Assembly (NCBI GenBank): GCA_003140835.1
Contig: PLLA01000031.1
Span: forward strand, 329-51,546
Direction of reading: 5' to 3'
DNA length: 51,218 nt
Source of the DNA: Candidatus Tumulicola scandinaviensis
GTDB lineage: Bacteria > Vulcanimicrobiota > Vulcanimicrobiia > Vulcanimicrobiales > Vulcanimicrobiaceae
Below are positions 41,836 to 49,254 of the stretch, piece by piece; within the stretch, counting starts at the first letter, position 1; each line of letters begins with the position of its first letter. The notes under the pieces are model-generated. The model ran no database searches, was not told the DNA's origin, and saw nothing but the letters and a program-made list of their open reading frames with translations. Made by a program: the position numbers and the translations under genes.

Positions 41836-42209
41836 GTTACCACGTCGCTCCGGTCGGGCACGATGTCGTTGCGGAGCTGCTCGAAAAACTCGAGCGACTC
41901 TCCTTGCGGCCGCTTCTCCAGCCACTCGCGGTTCCATCGTGCGATTTCTTCGGCCGGCTTGGCCGCCACGAAGGGACGGGTGAAGGCTTCGATCTCCGCA
42001 TCGCTCGTCGCACTCCGAACGGTTTCGAGCAGCGCGTCGCCGTCGATCCCGAGAAACCCGAAGACGGCCTGATCCATCGGGCACCGGTAGTGGTAGTCGC
42101 CCACATTGCCGTGCGCGACCGCTTTGGCTTTATCGATGGCGCGGCCAAGCTGAACCACGCCCTGCCACTTGGCTCGAACGCTCCGGGGGTATTCTTTGGT
42201 GAGGTCCAT
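41769..42209 (-). CDS. DUF5069 family protein
   Basis: 146 residues starting MDLTKEYPRSVRAKWQGVVQ, then L-G-R-A-I-D-K-A-K-A and Y-H-Y-R-C-P-M-D-Q-A-V-F-G-F-L-G-I-D, hallmarks of DUF5069, a soluble family of unknown function with a conserved C-P-x-D motif. AAGGAG lies 12 bases before the ATG, rather far. It is downstream of the metallothionein-like gene and upstream of truA on the same strand. Confidence 0.85.
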   Translation of the reverse strand: MDLTKEYPRSVRAKWQGVVQLGRAIDKAKAVAHGNVGDYHYRCPMDQAVFGFLGIDGDALLETVRSATSDAEIEAFTRPFVAAKPAEEIARWNREWLEKRPQGESLEFFEQLRNDIVPDRSDVVTWPDLLDLDEKRDVPRRAPAAV

Positions 42210-42278
42210 GGTAGAAACATACTCCTTACTTTTAGGAAGCTACATAACTACTAGGAACCAGCCTATCATGTGTGGGTT

Positions 42279-42437
42279 TCAACGCGCCATGCATCCGGCG
42301 TGGCGGCAGCCGCACGGGCTGCGCGGTGCAGCGTCTCCATCCTTTTCGTCTAACTCGCGGCAGCGGGGGCTGCAATAGAGCATTCCAAGGTCTACGAAGC
42401 AGGTGCACTGCGGGTGGGCACACTTCTGTCCGTCCAT
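42279..42437 (-). CDS. Bacterial metallothionein-like protein, 52 residues
   Basis: The minus strand from ATG 42435-42437 to TGA 42279-42281 encodes MDGQKCAHPQCTCFVDLGML followed by Y-C-S-P-R-C-R-E-L-D-E-K-D and a C-terminal P-C-G-C-R-H-A-G-C. Eight Cys and two His occupy the positions of the BmtA/SmtA family: C-A-x-P-x-C-x-C at the start, Y-C-S-x-x-C in the middle, and C-G-x-x-H-x-G-C at the end. Such proteins sequester zinc, cadmium or copper in the cytoplasm. AGGGAGG lies upstream, about 11 bases from the ATG. It starts 17 bases after the acid phosphatase stop, so may share its transcript. Easily missed because of its length. Confidence 0.85.
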   Translation of the reverse strand: MDGQKCAHPQCTCFVDLGMLYCSPRCRELDEKDGDAAPRSPCGCRHAGCMAR

Positions 42438-42454
42438 GGCGGCGTCAACCTCCC

Positions 42455-43150
42455 TTACGGCAAGTCCGGCAATCCGAGTGCCCGGCGCACTTCGGCTTTA
42501 GCGGCGCTGAAATCTTTCACGAAGCGCGGTTCGCGCAGGAGGGCGGCGGCGATGACGGTGCCTGAAATCCAGCCCGCTTCGACGTCGCTGGGATAGTGCA
42601 CGCCCGCGACGATTCGACTTTCGGCGAAGACGCTGGCGCGCGCAAAGATCGGCAGCCGTTTTTCGGGCACCATTTGCCCGAGCAAAATCGCCGCGCACGA
42701 TGCAAACGCGGCGTGTCCGCTCGGATACGACCCGTGCGTTTGAGCGGCACCGGCTGGGCGCGGACGCGCGAAATAGACCTTGGCCTGAGCGATCAACGTT
42801 TCGGTATCAGAGCCGACGTTGCGGAAGAGGGCGGTGGTAAGCGGGACGCGTTCGGCTGCAAAACCCGATCCGAGGACGTCGGTGAAGGCGAAGATGGAAC
42901 GATGCGCGTCGGCCGATACTTGCGCCATGTCGACCGCGGTGCGTGAGGCCAGCACCTGCTCGATCTTCTTTTCGTCGTACTGCTGCTGCGAAGAGTCGAT
43001 CTCCGGCGGCGGGGCCAGCAACACGCGCAAGTCGACGGTGCCGGGCTTGAGATAGTAAGGGGCGACGAGTGTGTCTTTGGCGGTAGCCGGGACGATCGCA
43101 ATCGCCAGCGCCAACGCAAGCCAAACGACGAACGCGCGGGCCGCGATCAA
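42455..43150 (-). CDS. Secreted PAP2-type (class A acid) phosphatase
   Basis: 231 residues with a signal peptide (AFVVWLALALAIAIVPATA). The three PAP2 signature motifs are present: K-V-Y-F-A-R-P-R-P (K-x6-R-P), S-Y-P-S-G-H-A (P-S-G-H) and S-R-I-V-A-G-V-H-Y-P-S-D (S-R-x5-H-x3-D), with the catalytic His pair. The soluble, secreted form resembles class A nonspecific acid phosphatases (PhoN type) that free phosphate from organic esters in the periplasm. The TTG start overlaps the lysS stop by four bases. Confidence 0.92.
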   Translation of the reverse strand: MIAARAFVVWLALALAIAIVPATAKDTLVAPYYLKPGTVDLRVLLAPPPEIDSSQQQYDEKKIEQVLASRTAVDMAQVSADAHRSIFAFTDVLGSGFAAERVPLTTALFRNVGSDTETLIAQAKVYFARPRPAGAAQTHGSYPSGHAAFASCAAILLGQMVPEKRLPIFARASVFAESRIVAGVHYPSDVEAGWISGTVIAAALLREPRFVKDFSAAKAEVRRALGLPDLP

Positions 43151-44646
43151 CCGTGCTGCCTTTGCAGTGGGAATACCAGCACGTCGCGGACCGATTGATG
43201 ACCGGTCAACAGCATGATCAGGCGATCGACGCCGATTCCGATGCCGGCGGTCGGCGGCATGCCGTACTCGAGCGCCCGCACGAAATCCCAGTCCGGTTCG
43301 GGAATCTCTTCGTCACCCTTCGCCCGCTCGGCAACCTGCGCTTCGAAGCGCGCGCGTTGATCGTCGGGGTCGTTCAGCTCGGTAAAGGCGTTCGAGATTT
43401 CCATGCGCGCGCAGAACAACTCGTAGCGATCGACGATATCGGAATCGCCGGCTTTGCGCTTGGCCAGCGGCGAGATAATGACCGGATAGTCGGTAACGAA
43501 CGTCGGTGCGATCAAGTGTGGTTCGACCACGCGCTCGAAGATCTTGTCGAGGGCATGACCGTGCGTCGGCGATTCCGGCAAGCCCAACTCTCGAAGGATG
43601 CCGGCCGCTCCGTTTGAGTCCAGCAGGCGCTCGCGCGTGAATTTTCCGTCGCTGAAGCGCGACATGCCTTCCAGATAGGCGATGCGGGCGAACGGACGCG
43701 CGAACGAAATGCCCGCATCGCCATAGGTGAGCTCGCTGCCTCCTCCGGTAACGACCGAGACGAGATTGGCAATCAAGGCTTCGTTAAACTCCAGCATGTC
43801 GCGCACGTCCCAGTATGCCGCGTAGAGTTCCAGCATCGTGAACTCCGGATTGTGGGTCGTGTCGATGCCTTCGTTGCGAAAGATCCGGCCGATTTCGTAC
43901 ACGCGCTCGAGTCCGCCTACGATGAGGCGCTTGAGGTTCAGCTCGGTGGCGATGCGCAGCTGCATGATCTGATCGAGCGCATTGCAGTGCGTCTCGAACG
44001 GCCGCGCCGCCGCTCCGCCGGCGACGTGCAGCAGCGTCGGCGTTTCGACCTCGTAAAACCCGTACCCGTCGATGAAGCGCCGCATCTCGGCGATCAGGCG
44101 GCTGCGTGCGATCATCGTGTCGCGGACGTCCGGATTGACGATCATGTCGACGTAGCGCTGGCGATAGCGCTTCTCGACGTCCACTAAGCCGTGCCACTTG
44201 TCGGGCAGCGGCATCAGCGCTTTTCCGAGCACTTCGAACGAGATGACGTGCAGCGTAATCTCTCCCATCTTCGAGCGGAAGACGTAGCCGCGCACCCCGA
44301 TCAGATCGCCGCGGTCGAGATCGTTCCAGTCGGCGAATCCGTCCTCGCCGGTTTCGTCCTTGCGCACGTAAAGCTGGATACGTCCGGTGCGGTCGGCGAG
44401 GTCGGCAAAAATGGTCTTCCCCATGCGCCGTTTCGACAGCAGGCGTCCGGCGAGATTCCAGCCTTCGGCGGCCGCATCTTGGCCCGGGACCAGAAACGCG
44501 TACCGCGCCGCCAACTCGGCCGTGGTGGCATCGACCGCATAACGCGTCCGAGCGAACGGATCGTTTCCGCGCGAACGCAAAGCGGCCAGATTATCGCGTC
44601 TGGCCGCTACGAGCTGAGCTTCGGTCTTACCGAGGTCTTCTTGCAT
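43147..44646 (-). CDS. lysS: Lysyl-tRNA synthetase, class II
   Basis: 499 residues. An OB-fold anticodon-binding domain (I-F-A-D-L-A-D-R-T-G-R-I-Q-L-Y-V-R) precedes the class II catalytic core: motif 1 around F-Y-E-V-E-T-P-T-L, motif 2 F-R-N-E-G-I-D-T-T-H-N-P-E-F-T, motif 3 G-I-G-I-G-V-D-R-L-I-M-L-L. It charges tRNA-Lys. It begins at ATG 44644-44646, 49 bases after greA ends. The greA-lysS order is common among bacteria. Confidence 0.97.
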   Translation of the reverse strand: MQEDLGKTEAQLVAARRDNLAALRSRGNDPFARTRYAVDATTAELAARYAFLVPGQDAAAEGWNLAGRLLSKRRMGKTIFADLADRTGRIQLYVRKDETGEDGFADWNDLDRGDLIGVRGYVFRSKMGEITLHVISFEVLGKALMPLPDKWHGLVDVEKRYRQRYVDMIVNPDVRDTMIARSRLIAEMRRFIDGYGFYEVETPTLLHVAGGAAARPFETHCNALDQIMQLRIATELNLKRLIVGGLERVYEIGRIFRNEGIDTTHNPEFTMLELYAAYWDVRDMLEFNEALIANLVSVVTGGGSELTYGDAGISFARPFARIAYLEGMSRFSDGKFTRERLLDSNGAAGILRELGLPESPTHGHALDKIFERVVEPHLIAPTFVTDYPVIISPLAKRKAGDSDIVDRYELFCARMEISNAFTELNDPDDQRARFEAQVAERAKGDEEIPEPDWDFVRALEYGMPPTAGIGIGVDRLIMLLTGHQSVRDVLVFPLQRQHG

Positions 44647-44695
44647 GAGGAAGTTACGACTTATCCGCCCTTCCGTTTGATAGCTCGCCTTGACG

Positions 44696-45205
44696 CTAGC
44701 TCGCCTTTTTCGCGGGTCTCTTGGGGGCGTTGCTCTTGATCGATTCGATCTTGTATTTTGCGAGGCCGCGCGGCGTTGCGACGTCGACGGTGGCGCCCTT
44801 CTTGTGGCCGATCAACGCGCGGCCGAGGGGCGACTCGTTCGAAATGCGGCGATTCGACGGATCGGCTTCGGCCGACCCGACGATCGAAAACTCGTAGCCC
44901 TCGTTGCTCTTGAGGTCCTTGACCTTGACGATCGCGCCGAGGTGGACTTCGTCGGCGGCGTACTCCGACTCGTCGATGATTCGGGCATTGCGAATCATAG
45001 CCTCGAGCTTGAGAATCCGGCCTTCGATAAAGGCTTGCTCTTGTTTTGCGTCCTCGTACTCGGCGTTTTCGCTCAGGTCGCCGTACTCTTTGGCTTGGCG
45101 AATCCGGTCGTTGACGTCGCGACGGTGCACGGTCTTGAGCTCGTCGAGCTCGTGCTCGAGCTTGGTCAAACCTTCGGCGGTGAGGACGATCTCTTTATCG
45201 TTCAA
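44696..45205 (-). CDS. greA: Transcription elongation factor GreA
   Basis: 169 residues from TTG 45205 (M-N-D-K-E-I-V-L-T-A-E-G-L), with GAGGGG seven bases upstream; a TTG two codons earlier is less well placed. The N-terminal coiled coil has I-R-Q-A-K-E-Y-G-D-L-S-E-N-A-E-Y-E-D-A-K with the acidic D-x-x-E-N-A-E tip, and the C-terminal FKBP-like domain includes N-E-S-P-L-G-R-A-L-I-G-H-K-K-G. It rescues backtracked RNA polymerase by stimulating transcript cleavage. A Lys/Ala/Pro tail extends the C-terminus. A strong stem-loop lies in its leader. Confidence 0.96.
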   Translation of the reverse strand: MNDKEIVLTAEGLTKLEHELDELKTVHRRDVNDRIRQAKEYGDLSENAEYEDAKQEQAFIEGRILKLEAMIRNARIIDESEYAADEVHLGAIVKVKDLKSNEGYEFSIVGSAEADPSNRRISNESPLGRALIGHKKGATVDVATPRGLAKYKIESIKSNAPKRPAKKAS

Positions 45206-45222
45206 GTACAACCCCTCAGAAA

Positions 45223-45255
45223 GGGATTCTGAAGCGAACCCTCGCCTCGAATCCC
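45223..45255 (-). promoter_or_regulatory. Strong stem-loop in the greA leader
   Basis: In the greA transcript GGGATTC-GAGGCGA pairs with TCGCTTC-GAATCCC (14 pairs including one G-T, one bulged A, about 4-base loop). It ends 18 bases before the greA start and is followed by CTTTCT, a poor U-tract. It could end transcripts from the upstream permease cluster or act as a leader attenuator. Confidence 0.6.
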
Positions 45256-45347
45256 TCGGATTAACGATGCCCTCGCAGGCGCTGGCGCTCTGTTCGGGGG
45301 GTGAAATCCTTCCCCTTCCCTAGAGGACCTTTCCCGGGATGCCGCTG

Positions 45348-46742
45348 CTACTCGGCTCCGGCGCCGCGCACGGCACGCAAGCCGCCGTGGATTTTCCGTC
45401 CCCGCCACAGCGCGAAGACTATACCCAAGAGGACGCCGCCCCACGCGTACAACTGCGTCGGGCGGTCTTCAAAACGAATGGTGACGACGATAACCCCGAG
45501 CAGCGCGAGTGCCCCGATTGCCGGAACGATGACGCCCGGCAGCAAGGCGCTGCGTTCGGCGAGAAAGCGCCGCACCGACGCCATCGCGCTCAACACGAAC
45601 AGCAAGCCGAGAAACACCGAGCTGGCCGTGACGACCGTGTTCAACTGCTGATTGGCGCTCGGAGAAAAGCCGGTAATGAGTTGGCAGATCGTCGTCAGCA
45701 CTGCAACCGCTCCCAGCGCCCACAGCGGCTCGTTACGGCCGTCGAGCGTCCCCAGCACGCGCGGCAAAACGCCGTCGCGTCCCATCGCAAACACCGAACG
45801 CGAGAGGTACAGAATCGTCGTCCACAGCGTCGAGAGCGTCGAAATCATCACCGCGCTGACGATCGCCAGCCGCCACGCTCCACCGCCGAGCAAACGACTG
45901 ACGTACTCGAGCGAATCGGCGGCATTGTCGGCGAATCCCTTGGGCGTGCCGAGATGGAGAAACGCGGTCATGCAGCCGATCAGAATGACCGTCGTCACCA
46001 CCAATCCGACGATGCCGCCGCGGCCGGCGGCGCGGGTATCGCCTTTGACCTCTTCACCCGTCGAGGCGGAGACTTCCCAACCGTCGCTCATCCAGATGCC
46101 GAGGGTCATCGCGGTCACGAAACCGGCGAACGTCATCGGAATACCGGCGTGCGCGGGATTCGCCGCGGCCACCGCGCCGGCGTGCGGCACCACGTAAGCG
46201 GCGACGGCCGCCGCGCACAGCACGACGAGTTCGAACAGTAACGCGAAGAACGTGATGAGCGCCGTCGGCCGCAATCCGACGTAGAGCAGAATCGTGCTGG
46301 CGACGATCCACACCGCTCCGACGCCCGCAACCCACACCGGCGACGCGGCATCGGCGGGGGCGATCAGTTCGAGGGTGTAGCTTCCGGCCGGCACTGCGAT
46401 GGCCATCGTCGCAAAAAAGTTCGAGAGGATCAGGAGCCACGCGCCGTAGGCACCGATCGCGTTGCCGAACTCCATGCGAATCCACGAGTACGACGAGCCG
46501 GCGTTGGGTGCGACCCGCGACAACATCGAAAACGACACCGCCACGCAAAGCATGATGCCCGACAGCGACGCGAGCGCCAGCGGCGCGGCCGCACCCGCAA
46601 CCGCCACCATCGGGCCCATCGTCGATGCCAGCGAATAAGCCGGACCCATCGACGCCGACGCCAGCACCGTGACGTCGAAAAAACGCAAGACTTGCGGGAG
46701 CCGGTGTTGCGACTCCGGACGAACGGTTACGGCAACAGCCAC
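45348..46742 (-). CDS. APC superfamily amino acid/amine permease
   Basis: 464 residues from GTG 46742, nine bases after the preceding gene ends. It has about twelve hydrophobic segments. The opening M-G-P-A-Y-S-L-A-S-T-M-G-P, N-A-G-S-S-Y-S-W, G-W-E-V-S-A-S-T-G-E-E-V-K and S-V-F-A-M-G-R-D-G-V-L-P are APC features (first unwound helix, E-E-x-K region in helix 6-7, R-D-G-x-L-P in helix 8-9). Substrates of such carriers are amino acids or polyamines; the choice here is unknown. It is the last gene of the aminotransferase/reductase cluster, which suggests it moves that pathway's substrate or product. Confidence 0.9.
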   Translation of the reverse strand: MAVAVTVRPESQHRLPQVLRFFDVTVLASASMGPAYSLASTMGPMVAVAGAAAPLALASLSGIMLCVAVSFSMLSRVAPNAGSSYSWIRMEFGNAIGAYGAWLLILSNFFATMAIAVPAGSYTLELIAPADAASPVWVAGVGAVWIVASTILLYVGLRPTALITFFALLFELVVLCAAAVAAYVVPHAGAVAAANPAHAGIPMTFAGFVTAMTLGIWMSDGWEVSASTGEEVKGDTRAAGRGGIVGLVVTTVILIGCMTAFLHLGTPKGFADNAADSLEYVSRLLGGGAWRLAIVSAVMISTLSTLWTTILYLSRSVFAMGRDGVLPRVLGTLDGRNEPLWALGAVAVLTTICQLITGFSPSANQQLNTVVTASSVFLGLLFVLSAMASVRRFLAERSALLPGVIVPAIGALALLGVIVVTIRFEDRPTQLYAWGGVLLGIVFALWRGRKIHGGLRAVRGAGAE

Positions 46743-46750
46743 GGTGGCGT

Positions 46751-47665
46751 TTAGGGCCCGTCGCTCAGGCGGGCGACGCGCGGTTTGAGATGCAACTCGT
46801 GCAAGACGCGCTGATAATCGTCCGGGGTCACGTCGCTCCACTTCTTTCCGAGCAGCGCGAGCAGTGCGGCCTCGATGACGTTGGTTCCAAAGGAACGGCC
46901 GCCAAAGTCCGGCGTCGTGGTGATCAGCATCTTCACGCCGCGCGACGCCAACTCTTCGATATTGTGCGGCGTCACGGTATTGGTCAAAACGACCTTCCCG
47001 TCGAGCCGGTCGGGCATGAACTGCCGCATGAAGTGAAAGTCGCCGGCGACGATCTCGGCTTCTTCGTAGTATTGAGGGTACTTGGGTTCGGGCGGCTTTT
47101 CTTGTTTCTTACCGGTTGGATAAAAGAACTGAAACGGCAACTTGCATGCGTCCGGGAGATACTTCTCCGCCATTCCTTCAAAGGTTTTCAGATCGCGCAC
47201 CGGCATGTCTTTATCGAGCGCAAAAATAAAATCTCCGAACAGCACGTCGGCGCCCGCATCGACCAGCGCCTGCGCCATTCCGAAGCGGTCGAGCGCGCTG
47301 ACCATAAGCACGCGTTTTCCTCGCAAGTTCATGCCGAGGTGGCTCTGCATGAACCGGACGGCCTCGCGCTCCAACGTGTTCTTGAGACCGCTGCCGTCGA
47401 CGACCGGCGTGATCGTAGCGGCTTCCAGTAAGCGCAATCCATCGCGCAGCGCGTAGCGATGTTGGCCGGCATACAAGTACACGTCGATGCCGCCCAATCC
47501 GATCGCATCCACGTGCCCGTCGAGCGCGCGAACCCGCGCGATCGCGACGTCGAGCTTTCCGTCGGTTCCCTCGCGCGAGATGTCGAACTCTTCACCCAAG
47601 AGGGTGACGGTGGCGCGATGGTCCCGGGTGGACGAGCCCAAGGACACCGATACGATTTTTTTCAT
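46751..47665 (-). CDS. Conserved protein of the quinate/shikimate 5-dehydrogenase-like group
   Basis: 304 residues from ATG 47663-47665, overlapping the reductase gene upstream by four bases (ATGA). It opens MKKIVSVSLGSSTRDHRATV and has A-I-G-L-G-G-I-D-V-Y-L, a Rossmann-like G-K-R-V-L-M-V-S-A-L-D-R-F-G-M-A-Q-A-L, V-L-F-G-D-F-I-F and V-V-L-T-N-T-V-T. Homologues are, as I recall, often labelled quinate 5-dehydrogenase, but biochemical support is lacking and I see no shikimate-binding motif. Its fixed place beside an acyl-ACP-reductase-like enzyme suggests a role in the same pathway, perhaps as a partner subunit or in removing its product. Confidence 0.7.
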   Translation of the reverse strand: MKKIVSVSLGSSTRDHRATVTLLGEEFDISREGTDGKLDVAIARVRALDGHVDAIGLGGIDVYLYAGQHRYALRDGLRLLEAATITPVVDGSGLKNTLEREAVRFMQSHLGMNLRGKRVLMVSALDRFGMAQALVDAGADVLFGDFIFALDKDMPVRDLKTFEGMAEKYLPDACKLPFQFFYPTGKKQEKPPEPKYPQYYEEAEIVAGDFHFMRQFMPDRLDGKVVLTNTVTPHNIEELASRGVKMLITTTPDFGGRSFGTNVIEAALLALLGKKWSDVTPDDYQRVLHELHLKPRVARLSDGP

Positions 47666-48777
47666 ACGACGGCTCCTGCGCGGCGACGGGCTTCGGCGGC
47701 GCTGCGGATTTCGGCGATGCGTTCGGGAGTGATGGCGGCATCGAACGCGCGCATGTCGGCCAGCGAAAAGCCGCAGCGCCGTGCCATCGCATTCATTTCG
47801 ATGACTTTCGGCAGATCGATCCCGCGCCCTAACGTGTACGGCTCGAACCGCCCTTCGAGGGCCAAAACCATCGTTTCGCTCATGCATGCGAGTGCGGTAC
47901 GGGGCGGGAGGTTTAGATCGAAATCGCTACCGCGCTCCCGGAAGCGTTCGAAACGCGGCGTTCCCGGCACGGTCATATTCCCGCCTTCGGTCACGAGGAC
48001 GTCGGGGCGTTCTTTTGCCACGCGCCGGCTGACGTCGTGCGGGAGCGACAGCTCGCAGACGACCGCGCCGGTTTGCAAATCTTCCGGCTCGATCACGTCG
48101 TTCGTCGACGACGTGGCCGTCAGAACGAGCCGCGCGCGGCGAACGGCCGCGGAAATATCCGTGGTGTAGGAGGTTTCGCACGGTACCTCGGCGGCCGTGC
48201 GTTCGTGGAACTTCTGCAAGCGCGTCTCGTTGCGCGCGACCAAGATGACGTGTTTGACCTTCGGCGCGATCAACCGCACGCACGCGCCGCCGATCGAGCC
48301 GGTCGCGCCGACCACGACGGCCGTCGCATCCACCGGATCGATGCCCATTTCGTGCGCGCCGCGAAAGAAGCTGTCGACGCCCGCTCCGATGGTGAGCGAA
48401 TTGCCGGTCGTCACCGGAATCGGGGAGCGCTCGTTGATGGTGACGCCGCCGTCGCCGACCACCGCGGTGAATGCCCCCAAGCCGGCGACCTGCGCGCCGA
48501 GATCGACGCCGAGTTGAATCGCCGCAAGGATCCGTTCGTAAACTTGTTCGCGCCGGAACTCGATCATTTGCTCGGGCAGCAGCGGGGCGCAGACGAACCA
48601 TCCTTCGATCTCGCGACCGTCCGGAGCGCGCACGCCGGTAACGTGCGCCACCGTCCAAGGGGGCATCCACTCCATGATCTTGCGCATGATCGCGTCGCCC
48701 TTGCCTTTGGCGCCCGGCTCGTAACGCGCCACGTCTTCGAGCGAAAGCGGATGAATGACGAAGCAAAATTTATTCAC
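47662..48777 (-). CDS. Acyl-ACP reductase-like NAD(P)-dependent enzyme (COG5322)
   Basis: 371 residues from GTG 48777, GAGG nine bases upstream, overlapping the SRPBCC gene by 8 bases. V-V-V-G-A-T-G-S-I-G-G at 154-164 is the Rossmann fingerprint. T-A-L-A-C-M-S-E-T-M-V-L-A-L-E-G around Cys298 lines up with the C-F-A-E-A-M-L-L-E-F-E-G segment of cyanobacterial acyl-ACP reductase, whose Cys forms the acyl-enzyme. A-G-L-G-A-F-T-A-V-V and T-T-G-N-S-L-T also match. The family enzyme reduces a fatty acyl thioester to an aldehyde. No aldehyde deformylating oxygenase is near, so hydrocarbon synthesis is not implied. The substrate may be another thioester. Confidence 0.8.
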   Translation of the reverse strand: MNKFCFVIHPLSLEDVARYEPGAKGKGDAIMRKIMEWMPPWTVAHVTGVRAPDGREIEGWFVCAPLLPEQMIEFRREQVYERILAAIQLGVDLGAQVAGLGAFTAVVGDGGVTINERSPIPVTTGNSLTIGAGVDSFFRGAHEMGIDPVDATAVVVGATGSIGGACVRLIAPKVKHVILVARNETRLQKFHERTAAEVPCETSYTTDISAAVRRARLVLTATSSTNDVIEPEDLQTGAVVCELSLPHDVSRRVAKERPDVLVTEGGNMTVPGTPRFERFRERGSDFDLNLPPRTALACMSETMVLALEGRFEPYTLGRGIDLPKVIEMNAMARRCGFSLADMRAFDAAITPERIAEIRSAAEARRRAGAVV

Positions 48778-49234
48778 GGGGCGGGACCTCACCGGAAGCG
48801 AGGGCTTCGGCTTGTTTTTTCAGCGCGACCAGCATCATCTCGCTGTTTTCGCGTACCTTTTTTTGCAGCGTCGGGCCGATGAGTTCGGCCAGTGTCGGAA
48901 CGCCGAAATCGTAATCGACGCCGAGCTTCACGTCGGTCGCACCGTCGCGTTCGACGAACGTCCACGCGCCTTCGAACTTGTCGAGGTCGCCCTCGAGCAG
49001 TTTGTAGTCGATGCGTAAGCGTTCGTCGTCGAACCGATCCTCCTCGATCCATTCAATTGGCGCCTCCTCGACCAACGTCTTCCAGCGCGTGATCACGTGG
49101 TCGGCATGACGCTCGAGTACGATCACGAGTTCGACGTCCGGCATGAACTCGGGAAACCGTTCCTGGTCCTTGGCGAGCTCGTAAACGATTCGGGCCGGAG
49201 CGGCAACGGCAATCGCGGTTTCGACGTAGGGTAT
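48770..49234 (-). CDS. SRPBCC (polyketide cyclase/START-like) protein, apparent ATA start
   Basis: 154 residues if read from ATA at 49232-49234, which follows TAGGAG by nine bases and gives M-P-Y-V-E-T-A-I-A-V-A-A-P-A-R-I-V-Y-E-L-A-K-D-Q-E-R-F-P, the normal first strand and helix of the fold. The first ATG, 30 codons on, would delete this part. The middle has E-W-I-E-E-D-R-F-D and L-L-E-G-D-L-D-K-F-E-G-A-W-T-F. The long C-terminal helix lines a ligand cavity in this family. It would bind a hydrophobic or aromatic ligand; within this cluster it could carry or protect the aldehyde or acyl intermediate. No ATG, GTG or TTG occurs in frame after the upstream stop. Confidence 0.78.
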   Translation of the reverse strand: MPYVETAIAVAAPARIVYELAKDQERFPEFMPDVELVIVLERHADHVITRWKTLVEEAPIEWIEEDRFDDERLRIDYKLLEGDLDKFEGAWTFVERDGATDVKLGVDYDFGVPTLAELIGPTLQKKVRENSEMMLVALKKQAEALASGEVPPRE

Positions 49235-49254
49235 GGGAACAAGCTCCTAAGACG

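Noticed and set aside
45223-45255. tRNA-like T-arm (GGTTCG) within the greA leader
   Set aside because: No acceptor, D or anticodon arms surround it; it is part of a simple stem-loop.
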